Shown: piece after piece, positions 22,901-33,813 of the stretch | Layout: every line of letters begins with the position of its first letter | How positions within the stretch are numbered: position 1 is the first letter of the stretch | Assembly: GCF_002575655.3 (NCBI RefSeq) | Contig: NC_053037.3 | Coordinates: forward strand, 252,435,135 to 252,499,134 | Origin: Aegilops tauschii subsp. strangulata | Taxonomy: Eukaryota > Streptophyta > Magnoliopsida > Poales > Poaceae | Length of the DNA stretch: 64,000 nucleotides | Direction of reading: 5' to 3' | Made by a program: the position numbers and the translations under genes | The notes under the pieces: generated by a model | Seen by the model: only the letters and a program-made list of their open reading frames with translations | Databases searched by the model: none | What the model was told of the DNA's origin: nothing

Positions 22901-25205
22901 AAGCCAAGATTGAAGCTATTGAAAGTTGGCCGCAGCCGAAAACGGTCACACAAGTGAGGAGTTTCCTTGGCCTCGCTGGTTTCTATAGGCCTTTTGTGAG
23001 AGATTTCAGCACCATTGCTGCACCTCTCAACGAGCTTACAAAGAAGGATGTGCCTTTTGTTTGGGGTACCGCACAGGAAGAAGCCTTCACGGTATTGAAA
23101 GATAAGTTGACACATGCTCCTTTACTCCAGCTTCCTGATTTTAATAAGACTTTTGAGCTTGAATGTGATGCTAGTGGAATTGGATTAGGAGGTGTGTTAT
23201 TACGAGATGGCAAACCTGTTGCATACTTTTCTGAAAAATTGAGTGGGCCTAGTCTGGACTATTCTACTTATGATAAAGAATTATATGCTCTTGTTCGGAC
23301 CTTAGAAACATGGCAACATTATTTATGGCCCAAGGAATTTGTTATACATTCTGATCATGAATCTTTGAAACACATTAAAAGTCAAGCAAAACTGAACCTT
23401 AGACATGCTAAATGAGTTGAATTCATTGAGACTTTCCCTTATGTCATTAAACACAAGAAGGGTAAAGAAAATGTTATTGCTGATGCATTATCTCATCGTT
23501 ATACTATGCTTTCACAACTTGACTTTAAAATATTTGGTTTGGAGACCATCAAAGATCAATATGTGCATGATGCTGAATTTAAAGATGTATTGCAGAATTG
23601 TAAGGAAGGGAGAACTTGGAACAAGTTCGTTCTTAACGATGGATTTGTGTTTCATGCTAACAAGCTATGCATTCCAGCTAGCTCCGTTCGTCATTTGTTG
23701 TTGCAGGAGGCGCATGGAGGACGATTAATGGGGCACTTTGGCATCAAGAAGACGGAGGATATACTTGCTACACATTTCTTTTGGCCGAAGATGAGGCGAG
23801 ATGTTGAGCGTTTTGTTGCTCGCTGCACTACATGTCAAAAAGCTAAGTCACATCTCAATCCTCATGGTTTATATATGCCTTTGCCTGTACCTAGTGTTCC
23901 TTGGGAGGATATATCTATGGACTTTGTTTTAGGTTTACCTCGAACAAAGAAGGGGAGGGATAGCATATTTGTTGTCGTGGATAGATTTTCAAAAATGGCA
24001 CACTTTATACCATGTCATAAAAGCGATGATGTTGTTAATGTTGTTGATTTGTTCTTTCGGAAATTATTCGCTTGCATGGTGTGCCAAATACTATTGTTTC
24101 AGATCGTGATACTAAATTCCTTAACCACTTTTGGAGATGTTTATGGGCTAAGTTGGGGACTAAACTGCTTTTTAGTACTACTTGTCACCCCCAAACTGAT
24201 GGACAAACTGAAGTAGTCAATAAAACATTGTCTACTATGCTTAGGGTTGTTTTGAAAAATAATAAGAAAATGTGGGAAGAATGATTGCCTCATATTGAAT
24301 TTGCTTATAATCGTTCATTGCATTCTACTACTAAGATGTGCCCTTTTGAAATTGTGTATGGTTTCCTACCTCATGAACCTATTGATTTGTTGCCTCTTCC
24401 ATCTTCGAAGAAGGTTAATTTTGATGCTAAAGAACGTGCTGAATTGATTTTGAAAATGCATGAGTTAACTAAGGAAAACATTGAGCGTATGAATGCTAAA
24501 TATAAACTTGCTGGAGATAAGGGTAGAAAACATTTTGTGTTTGCACCTGGAGATCTTGTTTGGTTACATTTGCGTAAGGATAGATTTCCTAATTTGCGCA
24601 AATCAAAACTAATGCCACGTGCTGATGGTCCTTTTAAGGTGTTAGAGAAAACAAATGATAATGCATATAAACTTGAGCTGCCTGCAGATTTTGGGGTTAG
24701 TCCCACTTTTAACATTGCATATTTGAAACCTTATTTGGGTGAGGAAGATGAGCTTCCGTCGAGGACGACTTCATTTCAAAAAGGAGAGGATGATGAGGAC
24801 ATCAATACCATTGTTACACCCACAGCCCCTGCTGCTATACATACTGGACCAATTACTAGAGCTCGCGCACGCCAATTGAATTACCAGATACTTTCGTTTC
24901 TTGGTAATGATTCTAATGTTCATGAGAATATGATGCTGCCTAAATTGGATACATTTGTTTTGCTTACAAATGAAGGGCCTGACATGGATAAGAGGGATGA
25001 ACACTGGAGCAAGACCAAGCAGGGAGATGATGGCATGCGCAAGGGGACCAAGAACGGAGTTACAAGTGATGATTTCAGGACTTTGAAGCCACCATCAGGA
25101 GTGCATGAAGCCTTGGACGAAATATACAAGATGCCACTTCATAAATTTCGTTCAAAGGCTATTCTAGATGATGCGTCACCTTATTATTGGGCCAGGCCCA
25201 GGTAA
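19996..25205 (+). pseudogene. Alpha Gag-Pol of copy D, heavily broken
   Basis: Starts [11 protein letters not shown] at 19996. Breaks relative to B: TAA at 20242-20244, TGA at 20836-20838, a 4-bp deletion near 21573 in the protease, a 2-bp deletion near 22112, TGA at 23413-23415, a 1-bp deletion near 24058 and TGA at 24282-24284. The first Cys of the CCHC knuckle is Tyr (codon 21238-21240). The last section differs usefully: where B, C and E have a TAA after LKPP, D reads on for about 40 residues inside the LTR (to 25205), ending SPYYWARPR. This may be the older form of the C-terminus. It is the most decayed of the three tandem copies, consistent with being the oldest of the nest. Confidence 0.88.
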
Positions 25206-25710
25206 TTTTGAAATACATAAGTATAGGCTGTTTTTAGAGTCCGTATGTGTGGGGAAACAAGAGATAGGGTTGGTTTCGGAGCCCTTCCCCAAGGGCCACG
25301 AAATTCCCCCCCTCTTCCTCCATATATACAGCCCTTAGGGCACCGTTTAGACTGTGGGTTTTGTTTAGATTAAAAGTTCGTCATAGCTGCAACTTCGCGT
25401 ACTTCGTTTGTGTTCAACGACCAGACAAAGGCGTCACAGAACCCCACCTTCATTAATAAAGCTTTCCTCTTATATTCGCAATATCCAGATTGCAATCTCT
25501 GTTTCTTGCTTGTTCTTCGTTTGCTCGTAGGAAACAGACCCTCGTGGTCAGGTTGATTATGCTCCGGCATGGTCAATAACCTCTCGGAGTTGGTTTAGCG
25601 ATTGCTAAGGCGCGACGTCCTCGCACGTTCGTAGTCGGATCGTGAAAGTCTACTCCTCCGAAACGATAATCACCATCTTATTGAAAGACGGGACACTGTC
25701 GCCTCTATCA
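24791..25710 (+). repeat. Alpha 3' LTR of copy D, 920 bp
   Basis: Starts TGATGAGGACATC after AAAAGGAGAGGA and ends TCTATCA. TATA at 25321, AATAAA at 25455-25460. Diverged from the other LTRs (for example GACATGGATAAGAGGG at about 24980). Non-alpha, apparently low-copy sequence starts at 25711. Confidence 0.9.
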
Positions 25711-26386
25711 GGTTGTAACATCTATTGTGACAAGTCTTAGAAGGGCTATCCCATCTGGTCACTCGGGAAGAACGACGAGAGAGAAAATGTCGTTCACATC
25801 AAACCGTTGTTGATATAAATGCACTCCAAAGATCCCCTCGCAACCTTAAAACATGTTGGCTCGCAAGTCTGCTAGAATGGCCTTTTTCGGCTAAAGTAAG
25901 AAGTATGACAATGAAACAAGATGGCAATGAAACAACATAATAACTCCGCTAGACTGGCCTAAAGTCATCATACATATGGTTATTGCGACGACTCCACTAG
26001 AGTTGCTCTAACTGGGATGCTGACACATTTTCATTTCTGGACTAGTCGTGGCATCGGAGGGACTACATTGGTAGCCGCCTACTTGCCACAAAAGTTACCA
26101 CTATATTTGAAGTTGCTACACAAATTTGTGGATATTTATTCCTGGGAAGGAAGTTACAAAAATGTTGTTTAAGTCTAGGTAGTCCCTCCGTCCTAGTAAG
26201 ACGTTTTTTGACTAGTCTAGTGTCAAAAAAGGAGTAGATTATAAATAATATGTATACAGAAGGAAGATACAAACAGATAACGGACACCACCGCGCCACTG
26301 TTTTCCATGGACTAGCAAACAATCGGAGATTTTACAAATACCAACATATATGCAGTACAGAGGCTCGGTCCGTAGGGTTATAAAAA
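25711..26386. other. 3' flank and likely 3' UTR of the UFD1-type gene
   Basis: No ORF and no clear retroelement. On the minus strand an AATAAA at 26140-26135 lies about 250 nt past the gene's stop codon and could be its poly(A) signal. A possible Stowaway remnant is at 26180-26236. The remainder (25711-26100) looks like ordinary intergenic sequence. Confidence 0.5.
26180..26236. mobile_element. Possible Stowaway MITE remnant
   Basis: TA, then GTCCCTCCGTCCTAG (compare the Stowaway terminus CTCCCTCCGTCC), then after about 40 bp GGAG and TA. The right terminal repeat is mostly missing, so this is a weak call. Confidence 0.35.
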
Positions 26387-26614
26387 TCAGCTCTTTTGAT
26401 GGACAGCTATTGCATGAATGTCCATCTCCTTAAGCATGACCGATCGCCCACAAGAGCCGCATGGTGCAGTCCTGGATCCACAGATACTCTCATGTTCGCA
26501 CATGTTTCGAAGCCGATCTCGAACATCCAGCGGCTGTCCACCAGCTTGAACTGTGTCGCCACAGAAACGGCACACAATCAAGCGAAATGGGCAGGTTGAG
26601 GATTGGTGTTTGAC
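26387..26614 (-). CDS. Exon 3 of the UFD1-type gene
   Basis: 75 codons plus TGA (26389-26387), after acceptor AATGTCAG|GTCAAAC. Continues the zinc-finger array with CPFRLIVCRFCGD, a CEHESICGS group and CGSCGRSVMLKEMDIHAIAVH. Confidence 0.85.
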   Translation of the reverse strand, partial: VKHQSSTCPFRLIVCRFCGDTVQAGGQPLDVRDRLRNMCEHESICGSRTAPCGSCGRSVMLKEMDIHAIAVHQKS

Positions 26615-29087
26615 CTGACATTAAAGAACAAAGCAAGTTAGTCGTTTGGCATATGTAGGCTTTGCCGTACGAAATGTGTGAAGAATATCAGCGATACAAG
26701 TTGACTGCTGAAAATAGATTGGTGTTGAAAATGTAAGATGGAAATAACAGGGCTGTTTGGTTTGTGACTAACTTTGCCAAAGATTGCCACACCTAAGGTT
26801 AGGCAAGTTTGACCAACTTAAGTGAGTATTTGGTTCTAGCCACACCTTAGGCAAGCCACACTTGGGCCCCACATGGCATACTCACAAAAAGTGTGGCAAG
26901 ATTCCCTTAGCCTTGCCAACTTGTGGCTCTCATTTTGATGAACTAACCTTAGGCAAGCTTGGCAAAAATGTGTGGCAAAATGTGGCTGCTAGGCCTAGAA
27001 CCAAACAGCCCATTATCATATACTGCTGAAAATAGATAAATCTTGATAGAACTGCAAGAGCTGAAAAGTTCATCTGTTGTAAGAGCAGAAGATAATAAAT
27101 AGGATGAGTTAAGGCATACCATTTCTTCCTTTTCTAGAACTACCCCGCAGGGGCAGTTCAGCGGCTCATGGAAGACTTTCATGTGCTTCTCCATTTCTCT
27201 CTGCTGGAAAGCTTGTCCACACTTACTGCAATGCACATGATCTGCTGCTACTTCCTTACGAAGAACTACTCCACATCCATCATGCATGCAAATAACATTG
27301 TGCCTCACACAGTATGCCTCATGAAGTACTGAGGTCCGGCTAGATATATGTCGTTTGCAGTTCTTACAAACCACTGAGTCACCATTGCCGGCTGATGACA
27401 CACTACCCTGCTCACCAATCCTATGGCTATCAATAACATCCTTGATAGCTACAGAAAGTTGAAACTTCGCTGTGGCCTTGAAACCGTAAACCCCAACACT
27501 GTAAAGGCCACTGACCAAAGTAGCATCCTTTGGTTTGAGTATAAGAACCTTAGATCCCATCTCATGAGATGACCACTCATGACGGTGCTGAGTTGGGAAT
27601 ACTAAAGGATGCCTTGAAACATAAATATCAGTGTCACCGCCACTTGTATCAGACTCTATCTTTACCTCAATATTTGCACAACCAGACGCAACTTTCTCAG
27701 CCACACCTTCCTCGACAGAAAATTTGTAGTACCTGAACTTCCCTTCTTCCACAGCTCCAGATTCGACCTTCCCAGTCTCGAGCGGCACAAGCACATGTTG
27801 ATTTTCTTCATTGTCAAAAACTGAATCTGGTTCCTCAATGTCAACTTCAACATCCGTCTCCAGCACAGAAACACTTGATGCGGGCTTCAACTCAAGAACC
27901 TTCAACTTATACTGCAGTTGTCCGTAGTTGACCATGACAACATCATTTTCAGATAGTGTTGCGTGATTGCGCAGTGCCGTTTCAAGGACAGCTCTATGGT
28001 TAGGGAGATCTGAAAATCCCATTCCTTCCGGCTTAAGTTTCGCATATGTCCCTTTGGGCAAACTTGCATACCTCACCTCAATCAAAGGAACATCTGGGAT
28101 GTCACTCTGAAACAAATTGTTCCAGACATGTGATGGGAGTTGTGCAGAGCCTTCCCTTGCAGTGAATTCAAGAACGCCACAGCAGGTTGCCTCCTCGGCG
28201 TCTTGATCTGGAGAGGCACCTGGAACTCTGTCCCTAACCTTGGACAGCCTGAAGTACATGGGACCTTTGTCAAGCGCTCCTTGATCGGATAAATCCTTGA
28301 AAGAAGATGGTGGCAGCTTAATCTTATCCCCTGGACCGTCATATCGCAGTGCTTCAAACATGTGTGAAAAAGAGATACCCTTTCCGAGTTGCATCACCTC
28401 TTCCATTTTCTGGTCAGCCTAGATAGAAAGAAGTTCATCATCAGCACCCAGTGAAACATCATCATAAGGTAAGAGTAGTAGACACTTGAGAGAAATTGTA
28501 ATCTTATCATGAACACCAAGAAGTATAATTGAACAATGCAAAATCAAAATATATCGTCGACAAGGCCCCAAAGGATTAACGAAGCGGTTGGGAGTCGAGA
28601 TCATGGTTTCTAAAGAGGGAAGGGAAACAGGCACGATTGAACAATCCATGTCTTGTCTGAACGTGGGCAGATATCTGGGTTGACATTCTAGTTGGAACAA
28701 AACCGAGGACCAAATCGAGGGTTTCCTTTCTGGGTTTAGGAGTCAGATTCGGGAGGAGCATCCATGTTCATTTGGCGGAGGACAAAATTAAACTTGTAAT
28801 CGCGATCGACCACCGAAGACGAAGACAGCTGCCATGATTCCGAGCATACGAGATGGATGAGACGAGGGTTAGGTGTGCAGGGTAGGGGAGGGGAGGGGTG
28901 TTACCTCTTCCTGCGCCCGGGCGGCGTCGAGGCGGCGCTCCCTGTTTGAGGCCTCGAGCGCGTCGCGGCGGCGCGCGGCCTCGGCCTTGGCGCGGCGCTC
29001 GCGGTCGGCTTTGGCCTTAGCGCGCTGCATCCGCTCCCGCTGCTCCCTCTCCAGCTTCTCCCGCGCGCTCCGCAGCTCGAAATCCAT
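26387..29087 (-). CDS. UFD1-domain protein with C-terminal zinc fingers (three-exon host gene)
   Basis: Predicted 569 aa from exons 29087-28905, 28418-27120 and 26614-26387, all with GT-AG introns in phase 0. Residues 1-65 are a charged coiled coil (MDFELRSAREKLEREQRER...). About 70-262 is a UFD1 domain: ISFSHMFEALRYDGPGDKI, then a second half with PLIEVRYASLPKGTYAKLKP and VVMVNYGQLQYKLKVLEL. UFD1 proteins act with NPL4 and the CDC48/p97 ATPase on ubiquitinated substrates. About 270-400 is a beta-rich middle region. From about 415 there are repeated Cys/His groups (CKNC, CSKC, CPC, CRFC, CGSC) like TRAF-type zinc fingers. The architecture matches the plant UFD1-family protein typified by Arabidopsis At4g15420 (recalled, not searched). 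The frame is intact. It is the only host gene here; substrate and cellular role are not evident from sequence. Confidence 0.9.
26750..27011. mobile_element. MITE in intron 2 of the UFD1-type gene, 262 bp
   Basis: Terminal inverted repeats of at least 13 bp, GGGCTGTTTGGTT at the left and AACCAAACAGCCC at the right. The interior is rich in short complementary pieces (GCCACACCTAAGG, CCTTAGGCAAG), so it could fold back. It encodes nothing. The ends recall PIF/Harbinger or hAT MITEs, but no clean target duplication borders them. A 16-bp exact repeat, ACTGCTGAAAATAGAT, lies outside both ends (26704-26719 and 27022-27037). Confidence 0.75.
27120..28418 (-). CDS. Exon 2 of the UFD1-type gene
   Basis: 433 codons between acceptor CTATCTAG|GCTGACC and donor GAAATG|GTATGCC. 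Carries the whole UFD1 domain, the middle region and the first zinc-binding groups up to CPCGVVLEKEEM. Reading past 27120 gives unrelated residues from the intron. Confidence 0.88.
28905..29087 (-). CDS. Exon 1 of the UFD1-type gene
   Basis: 61 codons from the ATG at 29087-29085; donor GAAGAG|GTAACACC. It encodes the Arg/Glu/Ala-rich coiled coil. An in-frame upstream stretch exists, but MDFELRSARE is the start that resembles the plant family. The exon is strongly GC-rich, common for grass first exons. Confidence 0.85.
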
Positions 29088-29390
29088 CGCCGATCCCTGA
29101 TCCGCCCGAGTACGCCTTGTTCTCCTCTTCTCCACGACGGTAGGGAAGGGAAGGAAGGATATATGGACGCGTCGGGTCGGTGGCGGCCGAGGAGGAGGAG
29201 AAGGAGGAGGGCGGAAGCTTCTGGAGGCCGCGTGCGCAGCGGAGAGGGGAAGGTAACGTAGGCGCGGACGCACGGTTGCTGAGGAGCGGGCCCGGACGGT
29301 CAGTGACAGGCTCTTCTGTAAGTACAATTTTCACGGGTGGGCGTTGCGTTGCGGGGGTCCTGCTGAAATTAAGGAATATATACTCCTTCG
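29088..29390 (-). promoter_or_regulatory. 5' UTR and core promoter of the UFD1-type gene
   Basis: GC-rich stretch upstream of the start codon. A TATA-like TATATAT on the minus strand (plus 29376-29382) would place transcription start near 29345, giving a 5' UTR of about 260 nt. The repeat region starts immediately beyond, so the promoter is short or uses repeat-derived sequence. Confidence 0.45.
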
Positions 29391-30502
29391 AAAGATCGCT
29401 TCCACCTTTTCAGATCGCGACAAGTGGCGCGTTGCACGTGCGTCACTTGTCGTTCCTTTTGTTGTAGAGTCGTTTATTCAAAACGATTTATCTATTCAAT
29501 TGTGCGTCCAAATCTCGAACTGTTTTCACCGTTGAATTATCGCGTCAAGATCTTCAACACTAGATCTCACACGGATAGGTTTTGACGAAAAAAATTCACG
29601 TAAAAACAGGAAAAAAAGGGACCGGGAGCACTTTTTTTTCCTTTTCAAAAGTCGTTTATGATAGGCACGGCCATGCCTCTCGCGGGAGCAAAAAAGCGCA
29701 TCTCACAAAAGAAAAAAAAATAGAAACATGTTTTTTTCGTTTCCGGAAGGCACGGCCGTGCCTCTCCCGAAGCAAAATCGTGTCTCTCGTGGAAGCAAAA
29801 CCGTGCCTCTCACGGGAGAAAAAAAGGAAAAAAAATCGTTTCCGAGAGGCACGACGCGGAAGCAAAATGTGTCTCTCGCGAAAGCAAAATCGTGCCTCTC
29901 ACGAAAGAAAAAAAAAGGTGTTTTTTTCGTTTACAAGAGGCACGGCCGTGCCTCTCGTGGAAACAAAACTGTGCCTCGCGCAGATGAAAGAAAAAAGAAA
30001 CCATGTTTCTTTTCGTTTTCGAGAGGCATGACCATGCCTCTCAGGAAGCAAAATTATCCCTCCCGTAAAAGCAAAATCGTGCCTCTCGTCGAAGAAAAAA
30101 TGCGTTTTTTGAAGAAAAAAAACTTTAGTCAAAAAGCTAAGGAAGGCTGGTGAAAAATTGAAAAGGAAAAAAAAGAAAAAATATCTAAAATGCCGAAAAC
30201 GCGTGCGGAAAAATAAAAAATAATATATGGAGGAAGCGCCCAGAGCGTGACACTTGGCGGCGGCCCATCCCCAAGTGACCCTTGTGGAGGCTGGGAACGA
30301 GCGATCCTCAGTTAGTTGCTCCCGGGTCCTGCTCGCAACAAAATTGTATTGCGTTACCAAGTGGGCCAATTGCTCGCCCAATCATTAAAAAATCTGACAT
30401 CATATTTTTTATGTTTCAGATTGAACATTGTCGTTACGGTTAAAATGTTTGCACGGCAACGGCTGGGTTGCCACATAAAAAAATCGTTTGCTACCAACTA
30501 GC
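29391..30502. repeat. Unclassified repeat region upstream of the gene
   Basis: About 1.1 kb between the gene's promoter and the LTR of element I. The left part (29391-29580) contains GCGACAAGTGGCGCG; the right part (30230-30370) contains a related GTGACACTTGGCGGC. The middle is a palindromic tandem repeat. It may be one non-autonomous DNA transposon, but I cannot place its ends. ORFs across it are by-products of the repeat. Confidence 0.45.
29655..30100. repeat. Palindromic tandem repeat, about five units of roughly 90 bp
   Basis: Units begin near 29657, 29748, 29851, 29937 and 30021. Each starts with a palindrome such as GAGGCACGGCCGTGCCTC, or a mutated form, followed by GGAAGCAAAATCGTGCCTCTC half-copies and an A-rich spacer. 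The palindrome would form a strong hairpin. Confidence 0.75.
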
Positions 30503-32018
30503 TGATGACCCACAAGTATATAGGGGATCTATCGTAGTCCTTTCGATAAGTAAGAGTGTCGAACCCAACGAGGAGCAGAAGGAAATGACAAGCAGTTTTC
30601 AGTAAGGTATTCTCTGCAAGCACTGAAATTATCGGTAACAGATAGTTTTGTGATAAGGTAATTTGTAACGATTAACAAGTAATGAAAGTAAATAAGGTGC
30701 AGCAAGATGGCCCAATCCTTTTTGTAGCAAAGGACAAGCCTGGACAAACTCTTATATGAAGGAAAACGCTCCCGAGGACACATGGGAATCATCGTGAAGC
30801 TAGTTTTCATCACGCTCATATGATTCACGTTCGTTACTTTGATAATTTGGTATGTGGGTGGACCGGTGCTTGGGTGCTGCCCTTTCTTGGACAAGCATCC
30901 CACTTATGATTAACCCCTATTGCAAGCATCCGCAACTACAAAAGAAGTATTAAGGTAAACCTAACCATAGCATGAAACATATGGATCCAAATCAGCCCCT
31001 TACGAAGCAACTCATAAACTAGGGTTTAAGCTTCTGTCACTCTAGCAACCCATCATCTACTTATTACTTCCCAATTCCTTCCTCTAGGCCCAAACAATGG
31101 TGAAGTGTCATGTAGTCGACGTTCACATAACACCACTAGAGGAAAGACAACATACATCTCATCAAAATATCGAACGAATACCAAATTCACATGACTACTT
31201 ATAGCAAGACTTCTCCCATGTCCTCAGGAACAAACGTAACTACTCACAAATCATATTCATGTTCATGATCAGAGGGATATTAATATGCATAAAGGATCTG
31301 AACATATGATCTTCCACCAAATAAACCAACTAGCATCAACTACAAGGAGTAATCAACACTATTAGCAACCCACAGGTACCAATCTGAGGCTTTGGGACAA
31401 AGATTGGATACAAGAGATGAACTAGGGTTTTAGAGGAGATGGTGCTGGTGAAGATGTTGATGGAGATTGACCCCCTCCCGATGAGAGGATCGTTGGTGAT
31501 GACGATGGCGCTGATTTCCCCCTCCCGGGGGGAAGTTTCCCCGGCAGAACAGCTCCGCCGGAGCCCTAGATTGGTTCCGCCAAGGTTCCACCTCGTGGCG
31601 GCGGTGTTTCTTCCCGAAAGCTTGCTTATGATTTTTTCCAGGGTAAAAGACTTCATATAGCGGAAGATGGGCACCGGAGGCCTGCCAGGGGGCCCACGAG
31701 GCAGGGGGCGCGCCCAGGGGGTAGGGCGCGCCCCCCACCCTCGTGGCCAGGGTGTGGGCCCCCTTTGGTGGATTCTTTCGTCAGTATTTTTTATTAATTC
31801 CAATACGTGCCTCCGTGAAGTTTCAGGACTTTTGGAGCTGTGCAGAATAGGTCTCTAATATTTGCTCCTTTTCTAGCCCAGAACTCCAGCTGCCGGCATT
31901 CTCCCTCTTCATTGTAAAATAAGAGAGAATAGGCATAAGTATTGTGACATATCGTGTAATAACAGCCCATAATGCAATAAATATTGATATAAAAGCATGA
32001 TGCAAAATGGACGTATCA
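30503..32018 (-). repeat. Gamma 3' LTR of element I, 1,516 bp
   Basis: On the minus strand it starts TGATACGTCCATTTTGC after purine tract AAGCTTGGGGGT and ends TGTGGGTCATCA. It holds a GC-rich inverted repeat at about 31683-31765 (arms GGGGGCCCAC / GTGGGCCCCC). Its ORFs are not coding. Confidence 0.88.
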
Positions 32019-33466
32019 ACCCCCAAGCTTTGACCTCGCTTGTCCTCAAGCGGAAGCCGATAACGAAAAATATGTCCACATATTTAGAGATAGATGTGTC
32101 GATAAAATAAAATACGGACATGAGGGCATCATGATCATTCTTATAGCAGTAACATACATATATTGTCATATGATTTCTTATGCTCAAGTAATAATCTATT
32201 CACAATTTCAAGTATGAATCAGAAACTTCATTGAGAACCAACAAACTATAATCTCAGTCACTGAAGCAATTGAATTTATCATAACATCGGAAAGAGTTAA
32301 TATAAGAGCTTTTCAACAAGCCCACATACTCAACTATCATTTAGTCTTTCATAATTGCTAACACTCACGCAATACTTATGGGTATGGAGTTTTAATCGGA
32401 CACAGAGAAAGATAGGGGCTTATAGTGTTGCCTCCCAACCTTTTACCTCAAGGATAATGTCAACAATAATAATTCATGCTAATGTACATCCAATTAGATA
32501 TATATAAAAAGGAAAGGTGAAGATCACCATGACTCTTGCATAAGGTATAAGATAAAAGTAAAAGATAGGCCCTTCGCAGAGGGAAGCAGAGGTTGTCATG
32601 TGCTATTGTGGTTGGATGCACAAGATCTTAATGCAAAAGAACGTGACTTTATATTGCCACTTGTGATATGGACCTTTATTATGCAGTCCGTCGCTTTTAT
32701 TGCTTCCACATCACAAGATCGTATAAAGCTTATTTTCTCCACACTAATAAATCATACATATTTAGAGAGCAATTTTTATTGCATGCAACAATGACAACTT
32801 ACTTGAAGGATCTTACTCAATCCATAGGTAGGTATGGTGGACTCTCATGACAATACTGGGTTTAAGGATATTCGGAAGCACAAGTAGTATCTCTACTTGG
32901 TGCAAAGAATTTGGCTAGCATGAGGGGGAAAGGCAAGCTCAACATGTTGGATGATCCATGACAATATACTTTATTTCGGATATAAGAAAACATAACCCAT
33001 TACGTTGTCTTCCTTGTCCAACATCAACTTTTTAGCATGTCATATCTTAATGAGTGCTCACAATCATAAAAGATGTCCAAGATAGCATATTTATATGTGA
33101 AAACCTCTCTTTCTTTATTACTTTCTATTAATTGCAATGATGACCAGAACTATGTTTGTCACTCTCAACAACTTTTATTCATCATACTCTTTATATGTGA
33201 AGTCATTACTCTCCATAAGATCAATATGGCGTCTTCATTTCTTTTTATTCTTTTTTCCCTCAAGATCATAGCAAGTTAATCAAGCCCTTGACTCAACACT
33301 AATCTTTATTATATATAGCTCACGGACTCAATTACATAGAAGGATCATAAATCAAAACTCAAAACTAGATCATACTAAAACTTTATTCTACTAGATCAAG
33401 ATATTACCAAAAGGATCGAACTAAGAAAAACGGTAAAGATAGGAGTGTGATGGTGATATGATACCA
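32019..33466 (-). other. 3' non-coding region of element I
   Basis: About 1.4 kb between the last ORF and the LTR with no ORF I would support. Parts match, in inverted orientation, the 3' region of element K, for example the AAAAGATAGGCCCTTCGC block at 32559 against 38327-38350, and the CCTCCCAACCTTTTACC block at 32431 against 38490-38510. I and K are thus related families. Confidence 0.75.
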
Positions 33467-33508
33467 GGGCACCTCCCCCAAGCTTGGCAGTTGCCAAGGG
33501 GAGTGCCC
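33467..33508 (-). other. Stem-loop containing a purine-tract motif, after the last ORF of element I
   Basis: Arms GGGCACCTCCCCC and GGGGAGTGCCC enclose CCAAGCTTGG-type pairs. On the minus strand the AAGCTTGGGGG inside matches the real purine tract next to the LTR. It lies just past the TGA at 33522-33520. Confidence 0.6.
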
Positions 33509-33519
33509 ATACCAGATAC

Positions 33520-33813
33520 TCAGTTCTCCTTTGCTGGTGAAGAAGATGGTGGTGATGATGGATAATCGCACATCGAGCGTAGGAGATCCTCCAATTTGTG
33601 GATAATGCCCTTGAGTGCGGTGATATGCTCCTTCAACAAAATATTTTCACGAGTGAGATACTTATTCTGTATGCGAGCTAACTCAATCATCTTGAAGGCT
33701 TCAATCTCCGTTGGGGTAAGAAGATTGTGATGAGCTTGGAGGATGTCTTCGTCTTCGGTTGCCGGAGCTTGGTCCTCCATGGCCTTCTTGATCCCATCAT
33801 CCTTGTTGATACC
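33520..33813 (-). pseudogene. Post-integrase small ORF of element I, C-terminal part
   Basis: Encodes MEDQAPATEDEDILQAHHN... to SPAKEN and TGA. Helical, with heptad-like Leu/Ile spacing (IQNKYLTRENILLKEHITAL), probably a coiled coil. The N-terminal part is at 40597-40679 on the far side of element K, with the frame kept across the insertion; the original ORF was about 123 aa. Function unknown. Such extra ORFs downstream of pol are known in Athila-type elements. Confidence 0.7.

Larger units (their letters stand above)
19243..25710 (+). mobile_element. Alpha-family CRM-like element, copy D (5' end lost)
   Basis: Leader interior (from 19243), broken gag-pol and 3' LTR. The 5' LTR, PBS and first 300 or more bases of leader are missing because C is inserted at 19243 and the far flank is gone. 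D's protein and leader resemble E more than B or C (short Gln run, THSTAPTPPSAV segment in Gag), so D and E form a subgroup. Confidence 0.85.

Noticed and set aside
26387..26614. Separate small zinc-finger gene
   Set aside because: The acceptor site and matching phase make it the third exon of the UFD1-type gene.
29582..30381. ORFs of up to 160 codons on both strands
   Set aside because: They are translations of the palindromic tandem repeat, repetitive and not supported by any domain.
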